From the NCBI RefSeq assembly GCF_900149695.1, contig NZ_LT703003.1:1240001-1304000 (forward strand): a DNA stretch of 64,000 bases. The letters are read 5' to 3'. The DNA is from Anderseniella sp. Alg231-50. GTDB lineage: Bacteria; Pseudomonadota; Alphaproteobacteria; Rhizobiales; Aestuariivirgaceae. How positions within the stretch are numbered: the stretch's first letter is position 1; each line of letters starts with the position of its first letter. Both the position numbers and the translations under genes were made by a program. The notes below the pieces were generated by a model. The model was not told where the DNA came from, did not search any database, and saw only the letters and a program-made list of their open reading frames with translations. This document shows, one piece after another, positions 14,721 through 22,739 of the stretch.

Positions 14721-16268
14721 CTAGTGCTTGAAGCGCTTGATCTCGCCGGACTTCAGGCGATCCATGTAGGAGTTCATTTCCCGCTTCACAACCGGCATCA
14801 GGAAGTAGAGCGCCGTGATGTTGACCACTGCCATGGCAAAGATTGCCGCGTCGGAGAAGTCGATCACAGGGCCCAGGCTGGCCGAGGCGCCGATGACGAC
14901 GAAGACGCAGAAGATGATCTTGAACACCAGCTCCGTGGTCTTGCCTTCGCCGAACAGGTAGGTCCAGGCTTTCAAACCGTAATATGACCAGGAGATCATG
15001 GTTGAGAAAGCAAACAGTACCACTGCAATTGCGAGCACGTACGGGAACCAGCTGAAGCCGGTCGCGAATGCTGCTGAGGTCAGCGATACGCCTGAAACAC
15101 CTCCGACTGTCGAGATGGCATTGCCTTCACCATTAAGAACGAAGTTACCGGTTGCCGGATCAACGATCAGCAGTCCGGAAATGGTGATGACCAGGGCTGT
15201 CATGGTGCAGATCACGACGGTGTCGATGAACGGCTCCAAAAGGGATACAAGCCCCTCGGTGATCGGCTCCTTTGTGCGAACCGCCGAGTGGGCGATTGCC
15301 GCAGAACCAACACCTGCCTCATTCGAGAAGGCGGCGCGCTTGAAGCCCTGGATAAGGGCGCCCACAAAGCCACCCGCTACACCAAGGCCGGTAAAGGCAC
15401 CTTCGAAAATCTGGCCGAAGGCCCAGCCGATCTTGTCGAAATTGAGCAACAGGATAACCAGAGCGGTTCCGACATAAAGGACGCCCATGAAGGGAACGAC
15501 CTTTTCAGTCACGTTGGCGATGGATTTGATACCGCCGACGATCACCGCGTACACAACCAGGGCAAACACGATGCCGGTGATCCAGCCGGGATAGGCACCC
15601 GTGATGCTGGAGATCTGGGCGTGTGCCTGATTGGCCTGGAACATGTTGCCACCGCCAAGCGCGCCGAGGATGCAGAATATCGCAAACACCACGGCCAGAA
15701 TCTTGCCGCCCGGCAGGCCGCGTTCCGCAAAACCCTTTGACATGTAATACATCGGGCCACCGGAAACGGTGCCGTCTTCATATTCGTTGCGGTATTTGAC
15801 GCCAAGCGTACATTCGGTGAATTTCGATGCCATGCCCAAAAGGCCTGCCATGATCATCCAGAATGTAGCGCCGGGCCCACCAATGCCGACGGCCACGGCC
15901 ACACCGGCAATATTGCCGAGGCCGACGGTGCCGGACAGGGCGGTTGTCAGCGCCTGGAAGTGACTGACTTCGCCCGCGTCATTGGGGTCTGCATAATCAC
16001 CCTTTACGAGCTGGATGGAATGCCGGAAACCCCTGACCTGGATGAATCCGAAGTAGACCGTGAACAATGATGCAGCTATCACAAGCCACATCACGATCCA
16101 TGGAAAACTGGTGCCTGGAAAGGGCGAGAAAATGAAACTCACGAACGGGCCGGTTATGGCGGCGAAGGTTTCATTTACAGCCTGGTCAATGCTTCTGGCT
16201 TCTTGTGCAAAAGCCGATGTAGACCCTGCTGCGCTGAGCGCGAGGGTCGTCAATGTAAGTTTTTTCAT
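14721..16268 (-). CDS. Alanine/glycine:cation symporter (AGCS family)
   Basis: 515-residue inner-membrane sodium-coupled amino acid importer. A signal-like hydrophobic N-terminus (LTLTTLALSAAGSTSAFA) precedes about ten or eleven transmembrane helices. Family motifs include SPFPGTSFPWIVMW near the start, FQALTTALSGTVGLGNIAGVA, GGGNMFQANQAHAQ, and FSNEAGVGSAAIAHSA, where Asn/Ser residues contribute to sodium and alanine binding. It is the second gene of a two-gene unit with uspA, 11 bases downstream of it, and ends at a strong terminator. Transport specificity within the family (alanine or glycine) cannot be fixed from sequence alone. Confidence 0.93.
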   Translation of the reverse strand: MKKLTLTTLALSAAGSTSAFAQEARSIDQAVNETFAAITGPFVSFIFSPFPGTSFPWIVMWLVIAASLFTVYFGFIQVRGFRHSIQLVKGDYADPNDAGEVSHFQALTTALSGTVGLGNIAGVAVAVGIGGPGATFWMIMAGLLGMASKFTECTLGVKYRNEYEDGTVSGGPMYYMSKGFAERGLPGGKILAVVFAIFCILGALGGGNMFQANQAHAQISSITGAYPGWITGIVFALVVYAVIVGGIKSIANVTEKVVPFMGVLYVGTALVILLLNFDKIGWAFGQIFEGAFTGLGVAGGFVGALIQGFKRAAFSNEAGVGSAAIAHSAVRTKEPITEGLVSLLEPFIDTVVICTMTALVITISGLLIVDPATGNFVLNGEGNAISTVGGVSGVSLTSAAFATGFSWFPYVLAIAVVLFAFSTMISWSYYGLKAWTYLFGEGKTTELVFKIIFCVFVVIGASASLGPVIDFSDAAIFAMAVVNITALYFLMPVVKREMNSYMDRLKSGEIKRFKH

Positions 16269-16279
16269 GAGACGTTTCC

Positions 16280-16717
16280 TTATCCGACAACCGTTACCGG
16301 TACAGTTGCTGTCATGACGAGATTGGCAGTTGATGAGCCAAACAGGCGGCTTGCAAACCCGCCTTCAGATGATCGTGCAACGACAATCTGATCTGCGCCT
16401 TCTTCGACAGCCACGGCATTCAGCAGGTCTGCAACGTCTCCGTGCTTCACCACGCCGCGCGCGGAAAAGCCGTCGGCCTTCAAGGCATCGACAGCCGGCG
16501 AGACAACACGGGTGTTGGCGGCGGCAATTTCTTCCTCTCGCCGTTTGTGGCGTTGTTCGTTTTCCTCCGGTGTCTGGAAGCTGTAGGGTGACCATTCGAT
16601 CACGTACACAGCTATTAATTCGCACGTCCCTATTTGCTTTGCTTGCTTCTTGGCGAAGGCAACGGCACGTTCCCCTGAACCGCTCCCGTCAAGGCCAATT
16701 ACTATTTTGGCAGACAT
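16280..16717 (-). CDS. Universal stress protein (UspA family)
   Basis: 145-residue single-domain Usp, cytosolic, with the alpha/beta fold of the adenine-nucleotide alpha-hydrolase superfamily. The start KIVIGLDGSGSGERAVAFA carries the first strand, an Asp and a Ser/Gly loop. The usual C-terminal ATP motif G-2x-G-9x-G(S/T) is altered here to ARSSEGGFASRLFGSSTANLV-like sequence; the first Gly is replaced by Ala, so nucleotide binding is uncertain. It is 11 bases upstream of the alanine symporter gene and cotranscribed with it. Usp proteins paired with transporters are often regulators of the transporter; that role is an inference. Confidence 0.88.
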   Translation of the reverse strand: MSAKIVIGLDGSGSGERAVAFAKKQAKQIGTCELIAVYVIEWSPYSFQTPEENEQRHKRREEEIAAANTRVVSPAVDALKADGFSARGVVKHGDVADLLNAVAVEEGADQIVVARSSEGGFASRLFGSSTANLVMTATVPVTVVG

Positions 16718-16948
16718 TGCACCCTCCGTTTTTGTTTTGTGCCCGTCCAGTAAGGCACAATTTGTCGCAGGCTGGAAGTTCTATTCATGCTACGGAGAGT
16801 ATTGGGCATCGTCGGCACAAGTACCGGCCACCCAATACACAAATATGCGCAGTACTGATGAAATCGATAAAATCGCCAGTAATTTGCTCAATGTTGCTTA
16901 AAACATCTGCTGGTATAGCTGGCCGCAAAACAACAGGGATGCGGTACG

Positions 16949-17185
16949 ATGTTTAATAATGAAAGCGATAGAAAATCTTTCGATGTTCAGTTGGTGCTCA
17001 GTGACGGGCGGTCGGTGAACGGTACACTGCTGCTGCCCATGAGCAGCGACATCAAGCGTGCTCTCAGCGGTGACAGCCCGATATTGGAGTTCAGGCACCA
17101 GGATGGCCGTGAATCAATGATTGCCAAGACAGCGATTGTAGAGATCATGATTCTGGAACAGGCAGCCGCCGAAGTGGCTGCCTAG
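16949..17185 (+). CDS. Small hypothetical protein, 78 residues
   Basis: Unrecognised, predicted cytosolic protein. Sequence alternates short strands: FDVQLVLSDGRSVNGTLLLP, then SPILEFRHQDGRESMIAK and AIVEIMILEQAAAEVAA, consistent with a small beta-barrel-like fold plus a C-terminal helix; LSDGRSVNG(T) resembles the strands of RNA- or nucleotide-binding small barrels, but this is only a shape impression. AGGGA lies 9 bases before the ATG. It is divergent from uspA across a 231-base AT-richer region. No transmembrane segment or signal peptide. Confidence 0.7.
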   Translation: MFNNESDRKSFDVQLVLSDGRSVNGTLLLPMSSDIKRALSGDSPILEFRHQDGRESMIAKTAIVEIMILEQAAAEVAA

Positions 17186-17253
17186 ACCAACTCCGGACAC
17201 GCTCGCAACTGTTTCCGGTGTTAGCCATTTTCAGGTTTATTCTCGGACAGCAA

Positions 17254-17282
17254 TTGCAATTTACGTGAAAATCGACCATATA
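17254..17282 (+). promoter_or_regulatory. Possible sigma-70-type promoter of the cold-shock gene
   Basis: TTGCAA (17254-17259) and CATATA (17277-17282) are spaced by 17 bases, about 145 bases before the cold-shock start. If used, it would give the long untranslated leader that is usual in cold-shock mRNAs. Consensus match is moderate. Confidence 0.3.
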
Positions 17283-17429
17283 CGGATGTGTATAGACCGA
17301 ACTTGTCTGATGATGCCTCGATATGCGGTACGCCGTTTAACTTCGTTATTCCTGACAATGTGAGCAATGTACTGACCCAGCCGTCACAAGGTGTGAATGA
17401 GCGGGTTTCTCCTTGAAGGGACTACGACC

Positions 17430-17642
17430 ATGCCAACAGGCACAGTAAAATTTTTCAACACAACCAAGGGCTACGGCTTCATTGAGCCGGAAGACGGTTC
17501 CAAGGATGCCTTTGTCCATATCTCCGCAGTTGAGCGCGCAGGCATGGGCACCTTGAACGAAGGCCAGAAGGTCAAGTTCGAGCTGGTTACCGACCAGCGC
17601 AGCGGCAAGATGTCTGCTGACAACCTGGAAGACGCTTCTTAA
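17430..17642 (+). CDS. Cold-shock domain protein (CspA family)
   Basis: 70-residue single cold-shock domain that binds single-stranded RNA or DNA and melts secondary structure. The ATG at 17430 gives the canonical start [25 protein letters not shown] precedes it. RNP1-like KGYGFIEP and RNP2-like DAFVHISAV are intact, as is the hydrophobic GQKVKFELV. It stands alone with a long leader (from 17186) and a strong terminator. Whether it is cold-induced cannot be read from the sequence; many alphaproteobacterial paralogues respond to growth phase instead. Confidence 0.95.
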   Translation: MPTGTVKFFNTTKGYGFIEPEDGSKDAFVHISAVERAGMGTLNEGQKVKFELVTDQRSGKMSADNLEDAS

Positions 17643-17672
17643 GTCCAGCGACTTTCAGTTACGTTTTCGAGA

Positions 17673-17705
17673 CCCTGCAGGCCCCCGTGGCCTGCGGGGT
17701 TTTTT
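17673..17705 (+). terminator. Rho-independent terminator of the cold-shock gene
   Basis: An 11-bp stem (17673-17683 with 17689-17699, one G-U pair) with a 5-base loop, followed by six T residues. It touches the 3' end of the convergent DUF599 gene. Confidence 0.92.
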
Positions 17706-18423
17706 ATTTGCGCAGTTTTTCTTCTTCGTTCACGGCATCCACATAGGTGCCGATGGCACGCGCCGTGGTGGTCAGTGTCTGTCGGTAGAACAGCATTGCC
17801 ATGACGGTGCACGTCGCAACGATGCACGGCACCGGCCCCAGCAGCAGGAACAGGGCGGCCACCGCGTAATAGTAGCCGCGGATGCCATTGTTGAAACTGC
17901 GGACGGCTTCCGTCAGCACGGTGGCCGTGGCGTCGATCTGAATGGCGAATTGCGGGGTTTCTTCCGCCTGGTCCGGCAATCCGCCGCTTAGCGCGACCGT
18001 GTAGATGAGTTTGCGCAGCGAATAGGTGAAGGCAAAGAAACTGATCCCCAGGATCAGCACGACGACGGACAGGTTCGCCGCCAGCAGTTCAGTGCTCATG
18101 GGTGCCACAAAATGCAGTTGTGACAGGATGGCGTGAACCGATGTGACATTGGCAAAGGTGCCGAGCAGTGCCGCCAGTACGATCAGTGACGCAGAGCCGA
18201 AAAATGCCACCGAACTGATGATCTGGTTGAGCAATATGGCATCAAACGGCCGTTGCGCGCGCCGGGTGGACAATCGCATCCAGCGCAGGCGTACGATACC
18301 CAGTTGCGCGTTCAGTGTACCGCGCCCGAACAAGGACAGAATTGGCGAATAAAGCCACCAGGCCGCAAACAGCAGGGCAAAGGCGACAAGGTGAAGACTG
18401 GTAAGATCAGGCGGTAAGGACAT
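17704..18423 (-). CDS. DUF599 family inner-membrane protein
   Basis: 239-residue membrane protein of the DUF599 family. From the ATG at 18423 the sequence is SLPPDLTSLHLVAFALLFAAWWLY (helix one), then a cytosolic loop with RWMRLSTRRAQRPFDAILLNQ, helix two FFGSASLIVLAALLGTFANV, helix three LSVVVLILGISFFAFTYSLR and a C-terminal helix AVAALFLLLGPVPCIVATCT. NNGIRGYYYAVAALFL is the family's best conserved region. Upstream in-frame TTG at 18489 is unlikely because it adds a non-hydrophobic extension. The start is only 77 bases from the divergent methyltransferase start. Function of the family is unknown. Confidence 0.85.
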   Translation of the reverse strand: MSLPPDLTSLHLVAFALLFAAWWLYSPILSLFGRGTLNAQLGIVRLRWMRLSTRRAQRPFDAILLNQIISSVAFFGSASLIVLAALLGTFANVTSVHAILSQLHFVAPMSTELLAANLSVVVLILGISFFAFTYSLRKLIYTVALSGGLPDQAEETPQFAIQIDATATVLTEAVRSFNNGIRGYYYAVAALFLLLGPVPCIVATCTVMAMLFYRQTLTTTARAIGTYVDAVNEEEKLRK

Positions 18424-18500
18424 GGAGTGTGTGCTACAGCGGAACACGGCACAGGGGAAGGGGCTTTGGACCACCTCCTGAATTGACAAGGATCTTTCAC

Positions 18501-19304
18501 ATGAGTGATCGAGAAAAATTCGTTGCCTCCAACAAAGCGGCCTGGAACGAGGCGGCTCCGCGTCATGCGGCCCACAACCAGGCGCAGCTGCGCGAGCGCT
18601 TTGCGCAAGGCGGATACAATTGCCTGGCAGATGAAGTCATCAGCATGCTGGAGCGGATCGGCGTCACCGGCAGATCGGCGGTTCAGGTCGCGTGCAATAA
18701 TGGCAAGGACCTGTTGTCGTTGAAGAACATGGGAGCAGGCGCATGCCTCGGGATTGACCAGGCAGATGTCTTTCTGGAACAGGCGCGCGAGCTGGCTGAA
18801 ATCGCCGGGCACGCAAGTGATGTGAGCTTTGCGGCAGCGGATGTCTATGCGTTGCCGGCAGACCTGAAAGGCCGCTTCGATATTGTGATGACCACAATCG
18901 GTGTGCTCGGATGGATGCCGGACCTGGACGGGTTTTTCTCTGCGGTTTCAGATCTGATTGTTCCCGGCGGGCACTGGGTCATGGAAGAAATGCACCCGGT
19001 CTTGTTCATGTATGAGCCGGATGAGAACGGCGGGCCGTCCAGGCTTGAGCATTCCTACTTTCAGGCCGACCCATTCGTGGAAACCACGGGCCTGGATTAT
19101 TTCGGCCACGAGCAATACGCCTCGAAACCACACTACTCCTTTACCCACAAGATGTCGGATATCGTCAATGCAGCTGTCAGGGTTGGACTTGAACTGCAGC
19201 ATATGCACGAGGTCGGGCACAACATATCAAACTTCTGCGCCGACCTTGAGCACGCCGAAGCCACGCCACCGCTGGGGATGTACATGCTGTGGCGCAAGAA
19301 ATGA
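18501..19304 (+). CDS. SAM-dependent methyltransferase
   Basis: 267-residue class I methyltransferase, cytosolic, substrate unknown. The ATG at 18501 is preceded by AAGGA at 8 bases and gives MSDREKFVASNKAAWNEAA, a start common to one methyltransferase subgroup. Motif I appears as VQVACNNGKDLLSL (about residues 57-70, a variant of the E/DxGxGxG loop), followed by the acidic residue in ACLGIDQAD, motif II-like FAAADVYALP and DIVMTTIGVLGWMPD. The C-terminal domain contains HPVLFMYEPDENGG. The variant motif I (CNNGKD) is seen in tellurite-resistance/cyclopropane-like relatives and does not preclude activity. Confidence 0.88.
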   Translation: MSDREKFVASNKAAWNEAAPRHAAHNQAQLRERFAQGGYNCLADEVISMLERIGVTGRSAVQVACNNGKDLLSLKNMGAGACLGIDQADVFLEQARELAEIAGHASDVSFAAADVYALPADLKGRFDIVMTTIGVLGWMPDLDGFFSAVSDLIVPGGHWVMEEMHPVLFMYEPDENGGPSRLEHSYFQADPFVETTGLDYFGHEQYASKPHYSFTHKMSDIVNAAVRVGLELQHMHEVGHNISNFCADLEHAEATPPLGMYMLWRKK

Positions 19305-19336
19305 CCGTTGGTCGGGGCGGCGCGCACCAGGCAATG

Positions 19337-19354
19337 CGGGTTTATGCAAACCCG
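19337..19354. terminator. Hairpin downstream of the methyltransferase gene
   Basis: 7-bp perfect stem CGGGTTT/AAACCCG around a 4-base loop, about 33 bases past the stop. A wider imperfect GC-rich pairing (about 19314-19381) surrounds it. No T-run, so the terminator assignment is tentative. Confidence 0.4.
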
Positions 19355-19392
19355 TCCTGCTGCACAGAGCGCGCCGCGCCCTGTTTAAGAGG

Positions 19393-19671
19393 TTACTGCG
19401 CCGGTGCGGTTGTAGCCGGCGGTGCAGCCTGTTCCTGAGCGGCAGGCGCGCTTTCCGTTGCGGGCGGCACGATGACCTGCTCACTGGTTGTTCCAGTGGT
19501 CGCGCCGGTCGTTATCGCCGGGCGATCAGAGCCTGCAAACGAGAAGAAGGCGATCATTGCAAGCAGGATTGCCACTGCCAGACCGATGAGCCATCCGTTT
19601 GAGCCGCCGGAGCGGGTGCGATAATCAGGTGCGTGTGATGAGCGATGCTCGTTTTGATAATCTGTGGCCAT
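19393..19671 (-). CDS. Small single-pass membrane protein with Ala/Thr/Pro-rich tail
   Basis: 92 residues from the ATG at 19671, chosen because GGAG lies 8 bases upstream. A hydrophilic N-terminus (MATDYQNEHRSSHAPDYRT) precedes one transmembrane helix (GWLIGLAVAILLAMIAFFSFAG) and a low-complexity periplasmic tail rich in Ala, Thr, Pro and Glu (ATESAPAAQEQAAPPATTA). The arrangement suggests an N-in/C-out anchor with an extended linker. No enzyme motif; I do not recognise the family. Confidence 0.72.
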   Translation of the reverse strand: MATDYQNEHRSSHAPDYRTRSGGSNGWLIGLAVAILLAMIAFFSFAGSDRPAITTGATTGTTSEQVIVPPATESAPAAQEQAAPPATTAPAQ

Positions 19672-19781
19672 GATAAAAACTCCATTACTCATGGCCCCCA
19701 AGCCCTTTCAATGATGTATTCCAACATTCCAATATGCCGATGCGTGGGCTGAAATAGGGTATTTTTGGACGGTTTTGGGCA

Positions 19782-19955
19782 TCGGAACGGCTTATCTGCC
19801 TGCGGTAGGGGTTGTGGACTCTAGCTGGTCGAACAGCTTACCCGCCTTCGGCGGGCTGTTTGGGTTGTAGCTGGTCGAACAGCTTATCTGCCTACGGCAG
19901 GCCGTTAGGACGTAATCGGTCGAACAGCTTATCTGCCTACGGCAGGCCGTTCTCC
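19782..19955 (+). repeat. Four tandem type II repeats
   Basis: Four copies with starts (T of TCGAACAGCTT or variant) at about 19782, 19829, 19875 and 19920, a period of 45-47 bases. Each copy is TCGAACAGCTTA(T/C)C followed by a perfect short hairpin (for example CTGCCTACGGCAG or CCCGCCTTCGGCGGG) and GGCCGTT or similar. The loop arms vary while staying complementary, as in REP-type elements. The block fills most of the 385-base gap between the small membrane protein gene and rplS; the remainder has a terminator (20007-20031) and nothing else I can name. Confidence 0.85.
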
Positions 19956-20006
19956 ATGCCAGAAAATGCCTGGCGGGCTTTGTTGTGTGCTTGAAGGGGC
20001 CAACAG

Positions 20007-20031
20007 AAAAGGCCGGGAACAGGTCCCGGCC
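20007..20031 (-). terminator. Rho-independent terminator of rplS
   Basis: 8-bp perfect stem (20011-20018 with 20024-20031) with a short loop; reading the minus strand it ends in TTTT (20010-20007). It lies 26 bases past the rplS stop. Confidence 0.93.
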
Positions 20032-20056
20032 CTTTATAATTCCTCAGTGCTGCTGC

Positions 20057-20737
20057 TTATTCTGCGTCGGCGGACTTTTCGGCAGCTTCCTGGTCAACCT
20101 TGGCACGCGGTGCCTTGCCTTCCAGCAGTTCCTTGGCCTGAACAATCCATTCGTCGCGCTCGATGCGACCGCCGAGCGACAGCTTTTCGTCGTAATCGGC
20201 AATGTCGTCCTTCTTCCACTTGGCGATCTGGGTCAGGCTGGTCACGCCTTCGCCGGCCAGCTTTTCAGCGAGCACGTCACCAACGCCGGAAATCAGCGAT
20301 ACATCATCAACCACCTGGGGTGCATTTGCTGCCTCAGCCTTGGCTGCTGCTGCTTCAGCGGCGCCCGGGATCACGATTGACCGCTTCTTTTCAGCAATAC
20401 GTGCGCGCTTGCCGGTGCGGCCACGCAGGTAATACAGCTTTGCGCGGCGAACCTTGCCGCGGCGCAGAACCTTTACGCCTTCAACCAGCGGCGAGTAGAT
20501 CGGGAACACCCGCTCCACACCTTCGCCATAGCTCAGCTTGCGCACGGTGAAGTTTTCATTGATGCCGGCACCTGCCCGGGCGATCACGACGCCTTCATAG
20601 TTCTGGATACGCGAACGTTCACCTTCGGTCACACGCACAGCGACAACGACAGTGTCGCCGGGGCCGAATTCCGGAATCTCGCGTTTGGCAGTAATGGCTT
20701 GCGCCTGCTCGAGCTCGAGCTGCTGGATAATGTTCAT
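20057..20737 (-). CDS. rplS: 50S ribosomal protein L19 with C-terminal helix-hairpin-helix extension
   Basis: 226 residues; the L19 core (about 1-120: [53 protein letters not shown]) is standard and sits at the 30S-50S interface. L19 is usually about 115-130 residues. Here an Ala-rich linker (125-139) leads to a roughly 60-residue domain beginning [19 protein letters not shown] (147-165), a helix-hairpin-helix-like GVGxxxAxKL motif, then [20 protein letters not shown] and an acidic end. Similar tails occur in some alphaproteobacterial L19 and NADH-dehydrogenase proteins. The tail is in frame with no interruption. The gene closes the ffh-rpsP-rimM-trmD-rplS group and has a 192-base leader. Confidence 0.96.
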   Translation of the reverse strand: MNIIQQLELEQAQAITAKREIPEFGPGDTVVVAVRVTEGERSRIQNYEGVVIARAGAGINENFTVRKLSYGEGVERVFPIYSPLVEGVKVLRRGKVRRAKLYYLRGRTGKRARIAEKKRSIVIPGAAEAAAAKAEAANAPQVVDDVSLISGVGDVLAEKLAGEGVTSLTQIAKWKKDDIADYDEKLSLGGRIERDEWIVQAKELLEGKAPRAKVDQEAAEKSADAE

Positions 20738-20929
20738 CGGACGAATTCCTTTTTGGTGCGGCCCGCATCGATTTCAATGCAGACAAGTCGCTCCAACATT
20801 TTCAGATACAATCATGTTTCGGCAATCTGATGGCCTGAGCCGGACCGCCGGATGATCTTGCGATGCGGGTCTTTACCCGTGTGAAGGTGCAAAAGTCAAT
20901 GTCTATCCGCATATTTGGGTTATTTGTTT

Positions 20930-21619
20930 CTAGTCTTTTGGCCGAATGAGGTCCGGTCTGCGCGCCTTGGTCAGTTTTTCCGACTGTTCCTGCTTCCAGC
21001 GCGTGATGGCGGCATGGTCGCCGGACAGTAAAACCGGCGGTATTTCTAGGCCCTCCCATTCACGAGGCCTGGTGTATTGCGGATGTTCAAGGCGTCCGCG
21101 CTCGAAGCTTTCGTCATGGCCGGATGCGGCATTGCCCATAATGCCGGGCAGCAGGCGCACGATTGCATCCAGAACGACATGGGCTGCCGGCTCTCCGCCT
21201 GACAGCACGTAATCTCCCACCGACACTTCGGTCAGGCCGCGCGCCTCGATAACCCGCTCATCGACCCCTTCGAACCGGCCGCACACGATCATGACGCCGC
21301 TGCCGGCGGAAAGTTCCCGTACATAGTCTTGCGTCAGCGGTCTGCCACGCGGGCTCATCAGCAGCCGGGGCCGGGTATCTTCGGCCGTGGTTGCCGCGTC
21401 GATGGCACGAGCCAGCACATCGGGTTTCAACACCATGCCCGGACCGCCGCCTGCCGGAGTGTCGTCCACCGACGCATGCTTGTCGGTTGCATGCCGGCGG
21501 ATATCGCGCGCCTCAAGCGACCAGATACCGTCCTCCAGGCCCCGGCCTGCCATGGACAGGCCGAGCGGCCCGGGAAACATGTCCGGGTAAAGCGTCAGCA
21601 CTGTCGCTAGGAATGGCAT
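20930..21619 (-). CDS. trmD: tRNA (guanine-N1)-methyltransferase
   Basis: 229-residue SPOUT-class enzyme that methylates G37 of tRNAs reading CNN codons, preventing +1 frameshifting. The ATG at 21619 starts the conserved [17 protein letters not shown]. The SAM-binding trefoil knot is seen in [24 protein letters not shown] and [19 protein letters not shown]; the C-terminal domain contains [21 protein letters not shown], with the catalytic Asp in HDESF region and tRNA contacts. It follows rimM by 63 bases in the usual ribosome-maturation operon. Confidence 0.96.
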   Translation of the reverse strand: MPFLATVLTLYPDMFPGPLGLSMAGRGLEDGIWSLEARDIRRHATDKHASVDDTPAGGGPGMVLKPDVLARAIDAATTAEDTRPRLLMSPRGRPLTQDYVRELSAGSGVMIVCGRFEGVDERVIEARGLTEVSVGDYVLSGGEPAAHVVLDAIVRLLPGIMGNAASGHDESFERGRLEHPQYTRPREWEGLEIPPVLLSGDHAAITRWKQEQSEKLTKARRPDLIRPKD

Positions 21620-21682
21620 GTTCAGGCGGTGGCCTTCTTCAAGAGTTCTTGCGGAAACCACGAGGATGGTTGCCGGCCCGGG

Positions 21683-22204
21683 TTATTCGGTATCGTCGCC
21701 CAGCAGTCCGTCCGGAGGATCGATAGTCAGGGTACCGGCGTCAAGGCTGATGTCCGGCACGGTCTGCCGGCTGAACGGCATCAGCACGGTGGATTTTACA
21801 TCGTGCAGCTTCAGTTCGAGCAGCTCGCCGGCACCAAAGTCGACGATGTCCACCACCGTCGCGATCCGGGTGCCGGTCTGATCCAGTACGGAAAGGCCGA
21901 TCAGGTCTGCATGGTAGACTTCGTCGTCTTCCGGCTCCGGCAACCGGTCGCGCGCAATGGACAGTTCAAGTCCCCTCAGGGTCTCGGCCGTGTTGCGATC
22001 GGTTACACCTTCGATGCGGGCACGAAACTGGTCCTTGTGGACCTTGAGTGATTTTATCTTGAGCACTGTGCCGTTTGAAGTATCCAGCGGGCCATAGGAC
22101 GCAATGGCTTCAGGCTCGGCGGTGAAGCTTTTCAGCTTCACCTCGCCCTGAATACCATGCACGCCGGTTATGACGCCAAGCACAATGCGTGAATGCTCAG
22201 GCAT
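21683..22204 (-). CDS. rimM: 16S rRNA processing protein RimM
   Basis: 173-residue assembly factor that binds ribosomal protein S19 and helps mature the 3' (head) domain of the 30S subunit. The N-terminal RimM domain shows LGVITGVHGIQGEVKLKSFT, and a C-terminal PRC-barrel follows (DEVYHADLIGLSVLDQTGT, VDIVDFGAGELLELKL, VLMPFSRQTVPDI). Length is normal. It starts 15 bases after the rpsP stop, consistent with cotranscription. Confidence 0.95.
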   Translation of the reverse strand: MPEHSRIVLGVITGVHGIQGEVKLKSFTAEPEAIASYGPLDTSNGTVLKIKSLKVHKDQFRARIEGVTDRNTAETLRGLELSIARDRLPEPEDDEVYHADLIGLSVLDQTGTRIATVVDIVDFGAGELLELKLHDVKSTVLMPFSRQTVPDISLDAGTLTIDPPDGLLGDDTE

Positions 22205-22219
22205 TCAGGCACCATCCCC

Positions 22220-22684
22220 TTAAGAGGCTGCTTCTTCGGCCGGTGCTTCTTCAGCTGGCGCTTCGGCCACAACTTCTTCCGCAGGAGCAGGAGCTGCGGC
22301 AGCTTCCTTGGCAGCAGCAGCTTCGGCTTCAGCAGCTTCCTTGGCAGCGGTCGCTGCTTCGGCTTCGGCTGCTTCACGTTCCACACGCTTCTTGCCCGGC
22401 TTGGCCTTGTTCGGGTTGTTGCGAGGCTCGCGCTTTTCGAGACCGAGCGCATCCAGGAAGCGCAGCACGCGGTCGGTTGGCTTGGCGCCGACGCTCATCC
22501 AGTGTTTTGCACGATCAACATCGATACTGACGCGATCTTCCGAGTCCTTCGGCAGCAACGGGTTGTAGGTGCCGATCTTCTCGATGAAGCGGCCATCGCG
22601 CGGTGCATTCACGTCGGCTACTACGATACGGTAGTAAGGACGCTTTTTTGAGCCGCCACGGGCCAGTCTGATTTTCAATGCCAT
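22220..22684 (-). CDS. rpsP: 30S ribosomal protein S16 with Ala/Glu-rich C-terminal tail
   Basis: 154 residues from the ATG at 22684 (AAGGAG at 9 bases); the TTG six bases upstream is unlikely. The S16 core occupies about 1-90 ([53 protein letters not shown]) and binds 16S rRNA in the 30S body. Bacterial S16 is usually about 80-100 residues. Here a basic stretch ([11 protein letters not shown]) is followed by about 50 residues made almost only of Ala, Glu, Pro and Lys. Such tails are common in alphaproteobacteria; their function is unknown. Confidence 0.96.
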   Translation of the reverse strand: MALKIRLARGGSKKRPYYRIVVADVNAPRDGRFIEKIGTYNPLLPKDSEDRVSIDVDRAKHWMSVGAKPTDRVLRFLDALGLEKREPRNNPNKAKPGKKRVEREAAEAEAATAAKEAAEAEAAAAKEAAAAPAPAEEVVAEAPAEEAPAEEAAS

Positions 22685-22739
22685 GTCCAAATTCTCCTTG
22701 GGTGTTCACATGTCTGGTTGAATTTTTTCGAATTCGTCG

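Noticed and set aside
19782-19955. CRISPR-like tandem repeats
   Set aside because: Only four copies with no unique spacers; each unit is a hairpin element and no cas genes are present.
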